Origin: Acidobacteriota bacterium
Lineage (GTDB): Bacteria; Acidobacteriota; Blastocatellia; Pyrinomonadales; Pyrinomonadaceae
Direction of reading: 5' to 3'
DNA: 64,000 bases
Assembly (NCBI GenBank): GCA_016700175.1
Contig: CP065003.1
Span: 3,234,001-3,298,000, forward strand
The notes below the pieces were generated by a model. The model was not told the origin of the DNA and did no database searches. It was given only the letters and a program-made list of their open reading frames with translations. How positions within the stretch are numbered: the stretch's first letter is position 1; the number at the start of each line of letters is the position of its first letter. The translations under genes and the position numbers were made by a program. Shown one piece after another: positions 8,432 to 16,443 of this stretch.

Positions 8432-10027
8432 CTACGGCCTCATAGGAATCTCCATCGATTTGATCTTTGAAGCGAGCGTCGTCGGTTTCATCTTGAGCAC
8501 TTCTGCTGCGCCGTCCGCGCCATAGATCTTGTAGTTCGTTTTCTGCAGGGCCCTGATGATATTTTCCCGCTCGAAGTCCCGTAACTCGTCATAGCTCAGT
8601 ATCGGGCTTTCAGCCGCCGATGCGGGCCTGTCTTTGACCAGCACCTGATCGATGACCTGGGACACGGTGAACTTCGACATCGAGAACCGAGAAAGGATCA
8701 TCGCCCTCTCGATCATATTCTGCAGTTCGCGAACATTTCCGGGGTACCAGTATTCCTGCAGGGTCTTCAGATTCTGCGCACTTAAGCGGATGGGCTCGCA
8801 TCTGGCCCGGCGCGCGTACTGGTCCAGAAAATGTCTCGCCAGAGGCTCTATGTCCTCGAGCCGTTTCCTCAAAGGCGGAAGATGGATCGGGAAGACGCTC
8901 AGGCGATAGAAAAGGTCCTGTCTGAAGTTCCCGGTCTCAACTTCGGCTGCGAGGTCGCGATTTGTCGCCGCGATCACTCGAACGTCGACGGTCCTGCTCT
9001 TACCTTCCCCGACCCGTTCGAACTGCCTTTCCTGGAGCACGCGCAGAAGCTTGCCCTGAAGACCGAGCGGAAGTTCACCGATCTCGTCCAGGAAGATGGT
9101 GCCGCCGTCCGCGAGCTGAAAGCGACCGACACGATCCTTCACTGCGCCGGTAAAAGCTCCTTTCGCATGCCCGAAGAATTCGCTTTCAAACAGCTCGGCC
9201 GAGATCGCGGCGCAGTTCACCCTGATCAGCGGCTTGTCTTTGCGGGAACTCGCATCGTGCAGTGCGCGGGCCACCAGTTCCTTTCCGGTTCCACTTTCGC
9301 CCGTCAGCAGGACGGTCGCCTCGGTCGGCGCGACCAGGTCAATCTGGTCCAGGATCTTTTTCCAGGCAGGGCTTTTTCCGATCAGCTGTTTGTGATGAGT
9401 GACCTCATTGATCTCTTCCTTCAGGTACTCGTTCTCCTGCCTGAGCTGATCCCGCAGCCTTTCGATCTCCTCAGCCGCGCGCGCATTCGCGATCGCTACC
9501 GACGCCTGGTTGGCAAAGACCCGGAGCCAGGCAAAGCTTTCTTTGCTTATGTTCTTTCGGCAGAAGACAGCCAGTACGCCGAGAATGTCTTCCTTGAACC
9601 TGAGCGGATGCGCGGCGAATCCTTCGATCTTCTCAGCCTTGATCCATTCCTCATCCACGATCCATTCACTCCCGGATACCCCCAGATCATCGAGATAGAT
9701 CGACTCGCCGGTGGCCGCCACGTGTCCCACCTTTCTGACGCCGATCGGGAAACGCTGGAAGCGCCCTTCGGTGTTCGTCCAGACATCCGCACCCTTCAGA
9801 TTCCTTCCCGCGCTTGCCGTCAGGTGCAGGCACCGCTCCTGATCCGGGCACTCAGTACGCAAGATGCAAACTTTGCAGATGTCCCCCTGATCGATGAGCC
9901 ATATCCTTGCCAGGGCGACCTCCTCATTCTCCATCAGCTGAAGAATGATCGCCTGCAGAGTCTCGTTGACAGGATTGTTCCTGATGATCAACTCGCTTAT
10001 CGAATCCGATCCAATTTCCATCGTCAT
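8432..10027 (-). CDS. Sigma-54-dependent activator with Cys-rich GAF domain
   Basis: This 531-residue protein has three parts: a GAF sensor domain (about 15-185), an AAA+ domain (about 213-450), and a Fis-type HTH near 500-525. The AAA+ domain has Walker A GESGTGKE (243-250), the sigma-54 contact loop GAFTGA (290-295) and Walker B GTIFLDEIGEL. The GAF domain holds four cysteines at 51, 54, 60 and 66 in a CxxC-x5-C-x5-C pattern; this could bind a metal or sense redox, though that is inference. The architecture is that of FhlA/NorR-like activators. It diverges from the CMD operon, whose leader has a sigma-54 promoter, so that operon is the likely target. ATG 10027 or the ATG two codons later may be used; neither has a strong RBS. 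Confidence 0.93.
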   Translation of the reverse strand: MTMEIGSDSISELIIRNNPVNETLQAIILQLMENEEVALARIWLIDQGDICKVCILRTECPDQERCLHLTASAGRNLKGADVWTNTEGRFQRFPIGVRKVGHVAATGESIYLDDLGVSGSEWIVDEEWIKAEKIEGFAAHPLRFKEDILGVLAVFCRKNISKESFAWLRVFANQASVAIANARAAEEIERLRDQLRQENEYLKEEINEVTHHKQLIGKSPAWKKILDQIDLVAPTEATVLLTGESGTGKELVARALHDASSRKDKPLIRVNCAAISAELFESEFFGHAKGAFTGAVKDRVGRFQLADGGTIFLDEIGELPLGLQGKLLRVLQERQFERVGEGKSRTVDVRVIAATNRDLAAEVETGNFRQDLFYRLSVFPIHLPPLRKRLEDIEPLARHFLDQYARRARCEPIRLSAQNLKTLQEYWYPGNVRELQNMIERAMILSRFSMSKFTVSQVIDQVLVKDRPASAAESPILSYDELRDFERENIIRALQKTNYKIYGADGAAEVLKMKPTTLASKIKSMEIPMRP

Positions 10028-10160
10028 GGCCGGACTGTACCGAGATCCCGTTGATTGCGCAACGTAAAATCGTGCTACAACGAGCTTCCGTGGTTGCAGC
10101 CGCGTCCGAGATCCTGCCGTAAACTCATCATTTGCATAGGTTTACAGCAGTCTTGATTTC

Positions 10161-10176
10161 CGGCACGGGAAATGCG
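10161..10176 (+). promoter_or_regulatory. Sigma-54 (-24/-12) promoter of the CMD operon
   Basis: CGGCACGGGAAATGCG matches the consensus TGGCACG-N4-TTGC(A/T) well, with the invariant GG (10162-10163) and GC (10174-10175) exactly ten bases apart. Transcription would start near 10186, about 40 nt before the CMD gene. The palindrome TTGCGCAA near 10057, about 130 bp upstream of the start, could be part of an activator site. The divergent gene codes a sigma-54 activator. Confidence 0.75.
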
Positions 10177-10226
10177 CTATCGGTAACCGAGCAACTGCTT
10201 CAAAACAACAAAGGAGATATGGATAA

Positions 10227-10784
10227 ATGCAGAGAATAAATGCAATAAAACATGAAGTCGCAACCGGAAAGACAAGGGAACTTCTTGACGGTGTTAAGGC
10301 AAAACTCGGGTTCGTTCCGAACATGATGGCGACGATGGCATCTTCGCCCGCCGTACTGGAGGCTTACCTGAATTTTGGTGATGCGCTTGGTTCTTCACTC
10401 AGCGCAAAGGTAAGGGAGCGGATCGCACTGGCCGTAGCCGAGATAAACGGATGTGAATACTGCGCAGCCGCTCACTCGGCGATCGGGAAGATGTCCGGGC
10501 TTTCCGAAGACGAGATTGAGAGCGCCCGTCGCGGCGGTTCCGAGGATCCGAAAGCGGATGCGGCTGTGAAGTTCGCAAAGGCCTTGGTAGTCAGCCGGGG
10601 ACACGCTTCGACGGCAGAGTATGACGCGGTCAAGAATGCCGGACACTCGGAAAAGGAGATAAGCGAGATCGTTGCGAATGTCGCGCTGAACATCCTTACA
10701 AATTACTTCAATATAACGGCCGGTACGGAAGTGGACTTTCCGGCGGTCGAATTTCCGTTGGCAAGCAAAAGCGCACACGCTTAG
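10227..10784 (+). CDS. Carboxymuconolactone decarboxylase-family (AhpD-like) peroxidase
   Basis: This 185-residue protein shows the AhpD-like signature: Glu72, Cys76, Cys79 and His83 in AEINGCEYCAAAH, the proton relay and CxxC pair used to reduce peroxides. An N-terminal segment (LGFVPNMMATMASSPAVLEAY) is typical of the peroxidase-related subgroup of the CMD family. The role is probably alkylhydroperoxide reduction in the cytoplasm. The RBS AAAGGAG precedes the start by about 11 nt; an ATG 8 nt upstream opens only a six-codon frame. It is first in an operon preceded by a sigma-54 promoter and divergent from its probable activator. Confidence 0.9.
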   Translation: MQRINAIKHEVATGKTRELLDGVKAKLGFVPNMMATMASSPAVLEAYLNFGDALGSSLSAKVRERIALAVAEINGCEYCAAAHSAIGKMSGLSEDEIESARRGGSEDPKADAAVKFAKALVVSRGHASTAEYDAVKNAGHSEKEISEIVANVALNILTNYFNITAGTEVDFPAVEFPLASKSAHA

Positions 10785-10796
10785 TGCCTTTTTGGT

Positions 10797-10816
10797 CGGG
10801 GCGCTTTTGCGCCCCG
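10797..10816 (+). terminator. Hairpin after the CMD gene
   Basis: CGGGGCGC and GCGCCCCG form a perfect 8-bp stem with a TTTT loop, followed by CCTCTTTTC. It lies 13 bp after the stop codon. The weak U tract suggests an attenuating or partial terminator between the first gene and the next two. Confidence 0.6.
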
Positions 10817-10891
10817 CCTCTTTTCACTGACAGATCCGGCCAGGCAGGAACGGCCGATGAAGGCGCGCAACTGACGCCTTCGACACAAAAC

Positions 10892-11506
10892 ATGTCACAC
10901 AAATTTTTCGATCTGACATTTACCGAATCCGTCAAGGCAGCGCAGGAGAGGTACGGTTCGAGGAAAAGCTACGCCCGGCGCGAAGGCGGCGAGCCGGATT
11001 TTCAGGGCCTGACCGATTCCGAACGCCTTTTCATAGGCGAACGCGACGGTTTCTATATGGCCACCGTTAATCAGGATCTTCAGCCCTACATACAGTTCCG
11101 GGGCGGCAAGAAAGGATTCCTGAAAGTCCTGGACCCTGAAACGCTCGGTTTCGCGGACTTTCGGGGGAATATGCAATACATAAGCGTCGGCAACCTAAAG
11201 GCCAATGACAAAGCGGCGCTGTTCCTGATGGATTACGCAGCCAAAAGGCGGCTGAAGATCCTTTCAAGAGTCGAGGTACTGGATGCGGCAAAAGCGCCGG
11301 AGGTCATAGGGAAGCTCGCGGACATTGACTACGAAGCGACCATCGAGCGGGCAATGATACTGCACGTTGAGGCTTTCGACTGGAACTGCCCGCAGCATAT
11401 TACCGAGCGCTACACGCTGGACGAGATAAAAGCGGTCAGCGCCCCCTTGTTCGAACGAATTGAAACGCTTAAGGAAGAGATAAGGATTCTGAAAGGAGAA
11501 AAATGA
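10892..11506 (+). CDS. Pyridoxamine 5'-phosphate oxidase-family flavoprotein
   Basis: This 204-residue protein resembles the COG3576-like PNPOx-fold group that binds FMN or F420. An RLFIGERDGFYMATVN strand pair is followed by PYIQFRGGKKGFLKVLD and then AALFLMDYAAKRRLKI, the usual split-barrel order. The C-terminal tail is a charged helix. The start at ATG 10892 is preferred over an in-frame ATG at 10784 because homology begins there and the upstream residues are not protein-like. It overlaps the next gene by 4 bp, so translation of the two is coupled. Its place in the sigma-54 operon suggests a reductase or detoxification role; the substrate is unknown. Confidence 0.83.
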   Translation: MSHKFFDLTFTESVKAAQERYGSRKSYARREGGEPDFQGLTDSERLFIGERDGFYMATVNQDLQPYIQFRGGKKGFLKVLDPETLGFADFRGNMQYISVGNLKANDKAALFLMDYAAKRRLKILSRVEVLDAAKAPEVIGKLADIDYEATIERAMILHVEAFDWNCPQHITERYTLDEIKAVSAPLFERIETLKEEIRILKGEK

Positions 11507-11970
11507 TGACGCAGAGACCGCACCAGGAGAAGAGAACCGTGACAGGATCGGCACCTGTCAAACCAACCGACATCAAGCCGCCGTTCACGCTCGAATCGGC
11601 CCGAGCAAAGGTCCGGGCGGCCGAGAATGCGTGGAATTCACGAGACCCCGGACGCGTTGCACTCGCGTACTCCGCGGATTCGGAGTGGCGGAATCGGTCC
11701 GAGTTTATCAACGGGCGTTCCGAGATCGTGGAATTCCTGACTAGAAAGTGGAACAAGGAGCTCGATTACAAGCTCCGCAAGGAGTTGTGGGCGTACACGG
11801 ATGATCGGATCGCCGTTGGTTTTGAGTATGAATGGCACGACGCGGACGGCAACTGGTTTCGGAGCTATGGCAATGAATTGTGGGAATTCGATGAGAGCGG
11901 GCTAATGCGCCGGCGTGCGGCGTCGATCAACGACGCGCCCATCCGCGAATCGGATAGACGAATATTTTGA
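11503..11970 (+). CDS. SnoaL/NTF2-fold protein, DUF1348 type
   Basis: This 155-residue protein belongs to the DUF1348 branch of the NTF2-like fold: AENAWNSRDPGRVALAYSAD, EWRNRSEFINGRSEIVEFL, then VGFEYEWHDADGNWFRSYGNELWEF. Members are small alpha+beta barrels, mostly without a proven reaction. The ATGATG start overlaps the stop of the PNPOx gene (ATGA), which shows it is the third cistron of the sigma-54 operon. The first 20 residues are disordered-looking, so the second methionine might also serve. Confidence 0.85.
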   Translation: MMTQRPHQEKRTVTGSAPVKPTDIKPPFTLESARAKVRAAENAWNSRDPGRVALAYSADSEWRNRSEFINGRSEIVEFLTRKWNKELDYKLRKELWAYTDDRIAVGFEYEWHDADGNWFRSYGNELWEFDESGLMRRRAASINDAPIRESDRRIF

Positions 11971-12248
11971 ACTAAAGACAGTCATTCGACCGACATGATC
12001 ACATTTCAAGAGCGCAGGTTTGGTTGATCGATAAACAACGCTGATGGCCACAAGCTCGTTCTTGATGGAAGCCTGCAGGATCATTAACTCGCCGTCGAGG
12101 TTGCGGCGACTGAGTGATTGCCCAGCGTGTTTCCGGAGGTTCTTGAATGCCGGAGAAGGACGGTGAATTCAGCAACAATTGGGCTGTACTAAACCCAGCG
12201 CGTTTTCTTGCCCGGTCCTGGGCAAGGATATTTCCGAGGAACAGTTAC

Positions 12249-12395
12249 ATCAGTTGCCCCCGGCTTCAGCCGGGGGTCAATTGGGTCAACAAAACAGGAT
12301 CAGGGCTTTGGCTCCGAGTTAGCCGGCTGAACCCGGCCAAAAATCTAAAATGTCTCTTGATCCCCCCGCTGAAACGGGGGGGGGGACAACTTATG
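12249..12395. repeat. Family B palindromic element, complete
   Basis: Left arm ATCAGTTGCCCCCGGCTTC and right arm ending in a long G run and ACAACTTATG enclose GGGCTTTGGCTCC and GCCGGCTGAACCCGGC hairpins. The right arm's G tract is expanded to ten. Bases 11971-12248 show nothing recognisable. Confidence 0.72.
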
Positions 12396-12417
12396 GAGGC
12401 TGAATGTACCACGCGCA

Positions 12418-12630
12418 GATTGCGCTCCTAACGGAGCGCGCCTCGATGCGGGGCCGTCTGGCTATTAATATTGGGCTCCTATCGGAGCCGAAGAAGATCA
12501 ACGCCTCACGTGAATGGATAATTTAATCACGCTTTGCAACAAGCGTTCTCGGCTCCGTAAGGAGCCAAATGTCAATAGCACAAGTCCGCGAACGAAGAAC
12601 CCAGCCCCGTCGGGGCTGAATGTCACATTT
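12418..12630. repeat. Family A element, right half then left half
   Basis: A right half (GCGCTCCTAACGGAGCGC, then GCTATTAATATTGGGCTCC, ending 12496) is followed after about 50 bp by a left half (GGCTCCGTAAGGAGCC, AATGTCAATAGCACA, AGCCCCGTCGGGGCT). The reversed order suggests two adjacent copies with the outer halves lost. Confidence 0.65.
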
Positions 12631-12645
12631 GCGAATTGGTCCAAT

Positions 12646-12737
12646 ACGGGCTTTAGCCCCTACGAGAGCCGGCTGAAGCCGGCGAAATGATCTGTTTGTC
12701 ACTAAGTTCCCCCCCGCTAAAGCGAGGGGCAACTGAT
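12646..12737. repeat. Family B element, right half
   Basis: GGGCTTTAGCCCC, GCCGGCTGAAGCCGGC and the right arm CCCCCGCTAAAGCGAGGGG ending CAACTGAT are present; the left arm is missing. It follows the preceding family A copy with a GCGAATTGGTCCAATACG joint, as also seen near 15870. Confidence 0.7.
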
Positions 12738-12780
12738 AGCTGTGCGACTGCGGCCGTTGCGATTTCTCGTACAAGAACAA

Positions 12781-12804
12781 GAGGCTGCCTTTGCAGACAG
12801 CCTC
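12781..12804. terminator. GAGGCTG hairpin terminator
   Basis: GAGGCTG and CAGCCTC pair around a 10-nt loop, with GTTTTACGTTTTT on the plus-strand side and a T-rich stretch on the minus side. It lies about 60 bp beyond the stop of the minus-strand DUF2911 gene and probably ends it. Confidence 0.55.
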
Positions 12805-12863
12805 GTTTTACGTTTTTGACTACGACCAGGATCAAAGGCAGATCACTACTTCTCGTCACCTTA

Positions 12864-13454
12864 TTACTTTGCTCCGACTGTGAAGGCGGTCACGCCCATC
12901 ACATTGTCCCAGGCGATGCCCAGCACGCCGCCGCTTTCCGTTACATCCATAAATACGATCGTGAACTGATCGATGGAGTTCTGCAGCATCTCGGCCTTCA
13001 GCGGGACGCGGATCACGTCTTTTGCGCTGTCGTAATTGTAAGAACCCCAGATCCCGTCGCCCTCTTCGCGACCCGAGTTCTTCGCCTTGTGATTCGAAAA
13101 GATAAGCGTCCAGCCCGACTGGCCGAGCTCGGCAAACATGCTGTATTCCCCTGCCGGAAGTTTCTTGTCGCCGAACATCAGGTCGACATCGGTGTTTATC
13201 CTCGTCGACTTGTTTGCGCCGAGGCGCCAGACCGGAGCTCCCGCGTACAGCTTCTTTCCGTAATCTTCTGCCGCGCTAAATACACCGCGGCGGCCCCTTA
13301 GGATCGGGCGTCCATAATCGACGACGATCCATTTGCCGCCGATCTGGGTCGAGGCCTCGCCGCGCGGTGACGCGGGCCTCTCGCCCTGAGCGAATACCGC
13401 ACCTGTGCCGAGAACGAAAACCATCAAGATCAATACGAGTTTGCTTATGCGCAT
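12864..13454 (-). CDS. Exported DUF2911 protein
   Basis: This 196-residue protein has a signal peptide (about 1-22, AVFA-Q). Then comes the DUF2911 core: RGEASTQIGGKWIVVDYGRPILRGR, PVWRLGANKSTRINTDVDL, and LPAGEYSMFAEL. It ends with a strand-rich C-terminus containing WDNVMG. The family is widespread in Bacteroidetes and Acidobacteria and has no known activity; the fold is probably a beta-sandwich. It is monocistronic and divergent from the next gene. Confidence 0.9.
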   Translation of the reverse strand: MRISKLVLILMVFVLGTGAVFAQGERPASPRGEASTQIGGKWIVVDYGRPILRGRRGVFSAAEDYGKKLYAGAPVWRLGANKSTRINTDVDLMFGDKKLPAGEYSMFAELGQSGWTLIFSNHKAKNSGREEGDGIWGSYNYDSAKDVIRVPLKAEMLQNSIDQFTIVFMDVTESGGVLGIAWDNVMGVTAFTVGAK

Positions 13455-13611
13455 CTTTTCCCCCTAGATTTTTGAATTTTGGATAGAGACAGTATAGCGA
13501 CTGGCGCCGCCGTTTTCACGGACCGCTCCCGGATTTCCTCAGGTTTCTTCTGCAAGATTGAATCCGCCCGCGGACCAAGTGCGAAATCAATGCTTATTTC
13601 AAGGATTTACT

Positions 13612-14289
13612 ATGAAACGAATTATATTCCCGTTGATCTTGTTGGCTTCGACGTCGTTCGCGGCGGCTCAGGAGGCCGGGCCATCTTCGGTCGAGGGTAA
13701 ACCAGTCCCGGTAGTCAGTGAGTCTCCGGCGCCTGAACCCGACACTTCCGATGCACGGAAAGTCGCTGATTGTTCAGATCCCGGTAGGGGAGATCGCTGC
13801 TATGAATTCCCGGAAAGATCCGAGCGCTTCAAACGGTTCCTGAATGACGCCTTCGGTCCGAAGGCCTATATCGGCCCGGCGATCGGCGCGGCCTTTCAGA
13901 CCATCGGCGAGTCCCCGCCCGAATGGGAGAAGAACGGCAAGGGCTTTGCGCGCCGGTTCGCCTCGAACGTGGCGGAGGATGTGATCGAGGAAAGCGTTAT
14001 CTACGCGGGATCGGAGATCCTGGGACACGACGCGAAGTATTACAAGAGCGAGAGCAAGAACTTAGGAAAGCGGGCGTGGCACGCATTGAAGTCTGGATTC
14101 ACTGCGAGGGACCGGAGAGGCAGAACGGTTTTTGCTCCGCAGAAGGTCGCCGCTCCGTTTGTTTCAAACGTGACTTCGGCGACCGTTTGGTATCCGGACA
14201 GATTCAGCGCCCGGGACGGACTTCGAAGCGGAGGATACAGTCTCTTGTTCAGTACAGGCTTTAATCTGATCAGGGAATTCGTGTTTTAG
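13612..14289 (+). CDS. Exported protein of unknown function
   Basis: This 225-residue protein has a clear signal peptide (about 1-18, FAAAQ). A Pro/Glu-rich stretch follows, then a Cys pair (DCSDPGRGDRCYEF). The body is alpha-helical and basic, with GPAIGAAFQTIGESPPEWEKNGKGFARRF and a C-terminal GYSLLFSTGFNLIREFVF. Acidobacterial genomes contain many such proteins, often described only as hypothetical. The start at 13612 is chosen because the signal peptide begins there, with AAGGA just upstream. I do not recognise a catalytic motif. Confidence 0.75.
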   Translation: MKRIIFPLILLASTSFAAAQEAGPSSVEGKPVPVVSESPAPEPDTSDARKVADCSDPGRGDRCYEFPERSERFKRFLNDAFGPKAYIGPAIGAAFQTIGESPPEWEKNGKGFARRFASNVAEDVIEESVIYAGSEILGHDAKYYKSESKNLGKRAWHALKSGFTARDRRGRTVFAPQKVAAPFVSNVTSATVWYPDRFSARDGLRSGGYSLLFSTGFNLIREFVF

Positions 14290-14324
14290 GGGCGTAGGAT
14301 TAGACTAACGGAAAAATAGATCAC

Positions 14325-14357
14325 GGAGGCTGTCTGAAGAGGCAGCCTCCTTCCTTT
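14325..14357 (+). terminator. GGAGGCTG hairpin terminator
   Basis: GGAGGCTG (14325-14332) and CAGCCTCC (14343-14350) form an 8-bp stem with a 10-nt loop, followed by TTCCTTT. It lies 35 bp after the preceding plus-strand gene. The stem resembles that at 12781. Confidence 0.65.
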
Positions 14358-14399
14358 GTCTGCGTTCGAGAGATCTTGCCGCCAATAGAATTCATTACC

Positions 14400-14537
14400 A
14401 TCAGTTGCCCCCCGCTTTAGCGGGGGTTAACGGGTCTCGCAAAGGAACATTGGGGCTTCAGCCCCGGGATAGCCGGTTGAAGCCGGCGAATGATCTATAA
14501 GCCCTTACGGTCCCCCCGCTTCAGCGGGGGGCAACTA
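14400..14537. repeat. Family B palindromic element, complete
   Basis: Arms ATCAGTTGCCCCCCGC and GCGGGGGGCAACTA enclose GGGGCTTCAGCCCC and GCCGGTTGAAGCCGGC. The two inner hairpins are in reverse order relative to the copy at 5399. It lies just after the end of the convergent oxidoreductase gene. Confidence 0.78.
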
Positions 14538-14549
14538 GTAAGAAGGTCA

Positions 14550-15539
14550 CTAAACCACCTGAAGAACCACACGGTCCTTGATCTCACGGTTTTCTACCGC
14601 CTGATGTGCCGCCACTATCTCCCCAAGGCCGAAGCTGGCTCCGATGACGGGGCCGTCCCAGCCGCCGGTGAGCGCACGGTTTATTGCCCGCGCTCCGGCG
14701 ATCTTCGTTTCCACTTTGAAATCGTCGCTTCCGAGGAAGTGTACGCTCACGTTCTTGAACACGAGCGGCCAGAACGGGATCTTCGGATCGGGGACTCCGG
14801 AAGCAAAGGTCGCGATCGAACCGCCCAAACGGAGGACAGTTTCATCGGCCTCTATGTTTGTGTGAAATGCCACTTCGACAATGTGATCAACCCCCTCGGG
14901 AAACAGCCCGAGGACCGAGGAATTCATGTCATCACGACTCAACGATCCGGTCTCGATCACTTCGTCCGCTCCTGCGGCCTTCGCCTTTTCGACGTCGGCT
15001 TCCGTGCGGACTGTCGCGATGACGAATGCTTCCAGGCTGTGCGCCAATGCGACAGCGCATTGCCCGACCGCGCCCGCTCCTCCCTGGATCAGGAGGTTCC
15101 TGCCCTTGGGATCACCCGCGACGGTCACCGCCCTGTAAGCAGTCAGTCCAGGGATCCCGAGACATGCGCCGATCTCAAAAGAGACGTCATCGGGAAGTTC
15201 CACCGCCTGATCGGTCGGCACGACGCAGAACTCCGCCGCGGTGCCAAAGGGCCTGTATGACTGGGCCCCGAAACACCAGACCCGTTCACCGATCCTTTTT
15301 TCGTAGACGCCGGGCCCAACCGCGTCGATAACGCCCGCGCCGTCGCTGTGGGGAACGATCCTCGGAAATGCCAATCCCACGCCAAAGGCATCCTGCCGTT
15401 TCTTTACATCTCCGGGATTGATGCCTGACGATACGATTCGGATCCTCACCTCGCCTTCGCCGGGAACCGGATCGCCGAGCTCGCCCACCCTCAGCACATC
15501 TTCAGGGGGACCCGTCTCTTCGTACCAGGCTGCTTTCAT
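14550..15539 (-). CDS. Zinc-independent medium-chain oxidoreductase (quinone reductase type)
   Basis: This 329-residue protein starts MKAAWYEETGPPEDVLRVGEL, followed by GINPGDVKKRQ, as in NADPH:quinone reductases of the MDR superfamily. The nucleotide site is GGAGAVGQCAVALA at about 155-170. The zinc-ligand pattern of alcohol dehydrogenases is missing. The reaction is probably one-step NADPH reduction of quinones or enones in the cytoplasm. The stop lies 12 bp from a family B element. No partner genes are adjacent. Confidence 0.88.
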   Translation of the reverse strand: MKAAWYEETGPPEDVLRVGELGDPVPGEGEVRIRIVSSGINPGDVKKRQDAFGVGLAFPRIVPHSDGAGVIDAVGPGVYEKRIGERVWCFGAQSYRPFGTAAEFCVVPTDQAVELPDDVSFEIGACLGIPGLTAYRAVTVAGDPKGRNLLIQGGAGAVGQCAVALAHSLEAFVIATVRTEADVEKAKAAGADEVIETGSLSRDDMNSSVLGLFPEGVDHIVEVAFHTNIEADETVLRLGGSIATFASGVPDPKIPFWPLVFKNVSVHFLGSDDFKVETKIAGARAINRALTGGWDGPVIGASFGLGEIVAAHQAVENREIKDRVVLQVV

Positions 15540-15693
15540 GTCGCGTATCGTACCAAACCCTGTTCGAAAACCAGTAGTAATCGCGCTTGCTCTCTGCTCT
15601 TGGTTTCAGCTCTTTGGGTTGATCTTGGGAACGGCAGGAAGGTCGCTGTGAAGCACGTGAATATCTTGATCGCTTTCATCTTGCAAGGATTCC

Positions 15694-15850
15694 CGGCTCT
15701 GTAGGAGCCAAATGTCAATAGCACAGGTCCGCTACGAAGTGCCCAGCCCCATCGGGGCTGAATGTCCTTTGTACCGATTGCGCTCCTGACGGAGCGCGGC
15801 TCATTACGGTGGCGTTCTGCTATTAACATTAGGCTCCTGACGGAGCCGAA
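15694..15850. repeat. Family A palindromic element, complete
   Basis: Left arm: GGCTCTGTAGGAGCC, AATGTCAATAGCA. Inner hairpins: AGCCCCATCGGGGCT, GCGCTCCTGACGGAGCGC. Right arm: TGCTATTAACATTAGGCTCC, GACGGAGCC. The arms pair over about 25 bp. Its first 107 bp differ at only two positions from the copy at 16833, on the other side of the toxin-antitoxin pair. Confidence 0.82.
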
Positions 15851-15880
15851 GTCGATAAACATCGCGCGAATTGCTCCAAT

Positions 15881-15973
15881 ACGAGGCTTTGGCCCCAAGA
15901 AGCGCCGGCTGAAGCCGGCTGGGAGTTTTTCGGATTGCCTTTGATCCCCCCGTTGAAACGGAGGGCAACTGAT
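15881..15973. repeat. Family B element, right half
   Basis: GAGGCTTTGGCCCC, GCCGGCTGAAGCCGGC and a right arm with CCCCCCGTTGAAACGG ending CAACTGAT are present; no left arm. It is joined to the preceding family A copy. Confidence 0.7.
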
Positions 15974-16012
15974 GGGATTCCAAGTGTTGAAAGAAGTAAT
16001 CACCTGACCACA

Positions 16013-16075
16013 GAATATGGCATATCTGCCATATTCTATCTTTACACAATATGGTATATTTGCTATAAAAAATCG
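16013..16075 (+). promoter_or_regulatory. Toxin-antitoxin promoter with two operator copies; leaderless start
   Basis: A perfect inverted repeat, GAATATGGCA and TGCCATATTC, around TATC covers 16013-16036. A degenerate second copy (AATATGGTATATTTGCTATA) lies at 16048-16067. The promoter -35 TTTACA (16041-16046), 17 bp, -10 TATAAA (16064-16069) overlaps the second copy. Transcription would begin at about the GTG start at 16075, which has no RBS. Such paired operators are usual for HigA/XRE antitoxins that repress their own operon. Confidence 0.75.
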
Positions 16076-16443
16076 TGGCGGACAGACCGAAAGAAAAGCG
16101 TGTCGATTGGGTAGGTTCATCACTTGAGGACCTGAGAGCCTTCCCGGACCCGGTCCAGCAGAGCTTCGGGTTCGAGCTCTATCAACTTCAGATCGGCGAA
16201 ACGCCAAGATCAGCAAAGCCGCTAAAGGGCAAAGATCTAAGCTGGGTTTACGAATTAAGAAACCACTTGAAAGGCGATGCGTACAGGGCTGTCTATATCG
16301 CTAAGCTCGAAGACATTATCTACGTCCTGCACTGCTTTAAGAAGAAATCAAAGTCCGGGATCGAAACCCCGAAGAAGGATCTGGAACTGATCCGATCCCG
16401 TTTGAAACTGGCGATCGAGGACAGCAAGGGAGCAAAAGAATGA
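16075..16443 (+). CDS. RelE/HigB-like toxin (phage Gp49-like family)
   Basis: This 122-residue basic protein fits the Gp49-like/HigB group of RelE-fold mRNA interferases: WVGSSLEDLRAFPDPVQQSFG, then AKPLKGKDLSWVYELR, YRAVYIAKLEDIIYVLHCFKKK and SGIETPKKDLELI. These correspond to the helix and beta-sheet with the basic catalytic tail. The family cleaves ribosome-bound mRNA. The start is GTG at 16075 and appears leaderless. It overlaps the downstream antitoxin gene by 4 bp; the toxin-first order is typical of HigBA. Confidence 0.88.
   Translation: MADRPKEKRVDWVGSSLEDLRAFPDPVQQSFGFELYQLQIGETPRSAKPLKGKDLSWVYELRNHLKGDAYRAVYIAKLEDIIYVLHCFKKKSKSGIETPKKDLELIRSRLKLAIEDSKGAKE

Noticed and set aside
8831..10054. 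Plus-strand open frame of 407 codons
   Set aside because: Antisense to the sigma-54 activator with its complete motif set; no protein-like features.
15536..16216. Minus-strand open frame of 226 codons
   Set aside because: It reads through a family A and a family B element and into the toxin gene; it contains repeat-derived residues only.
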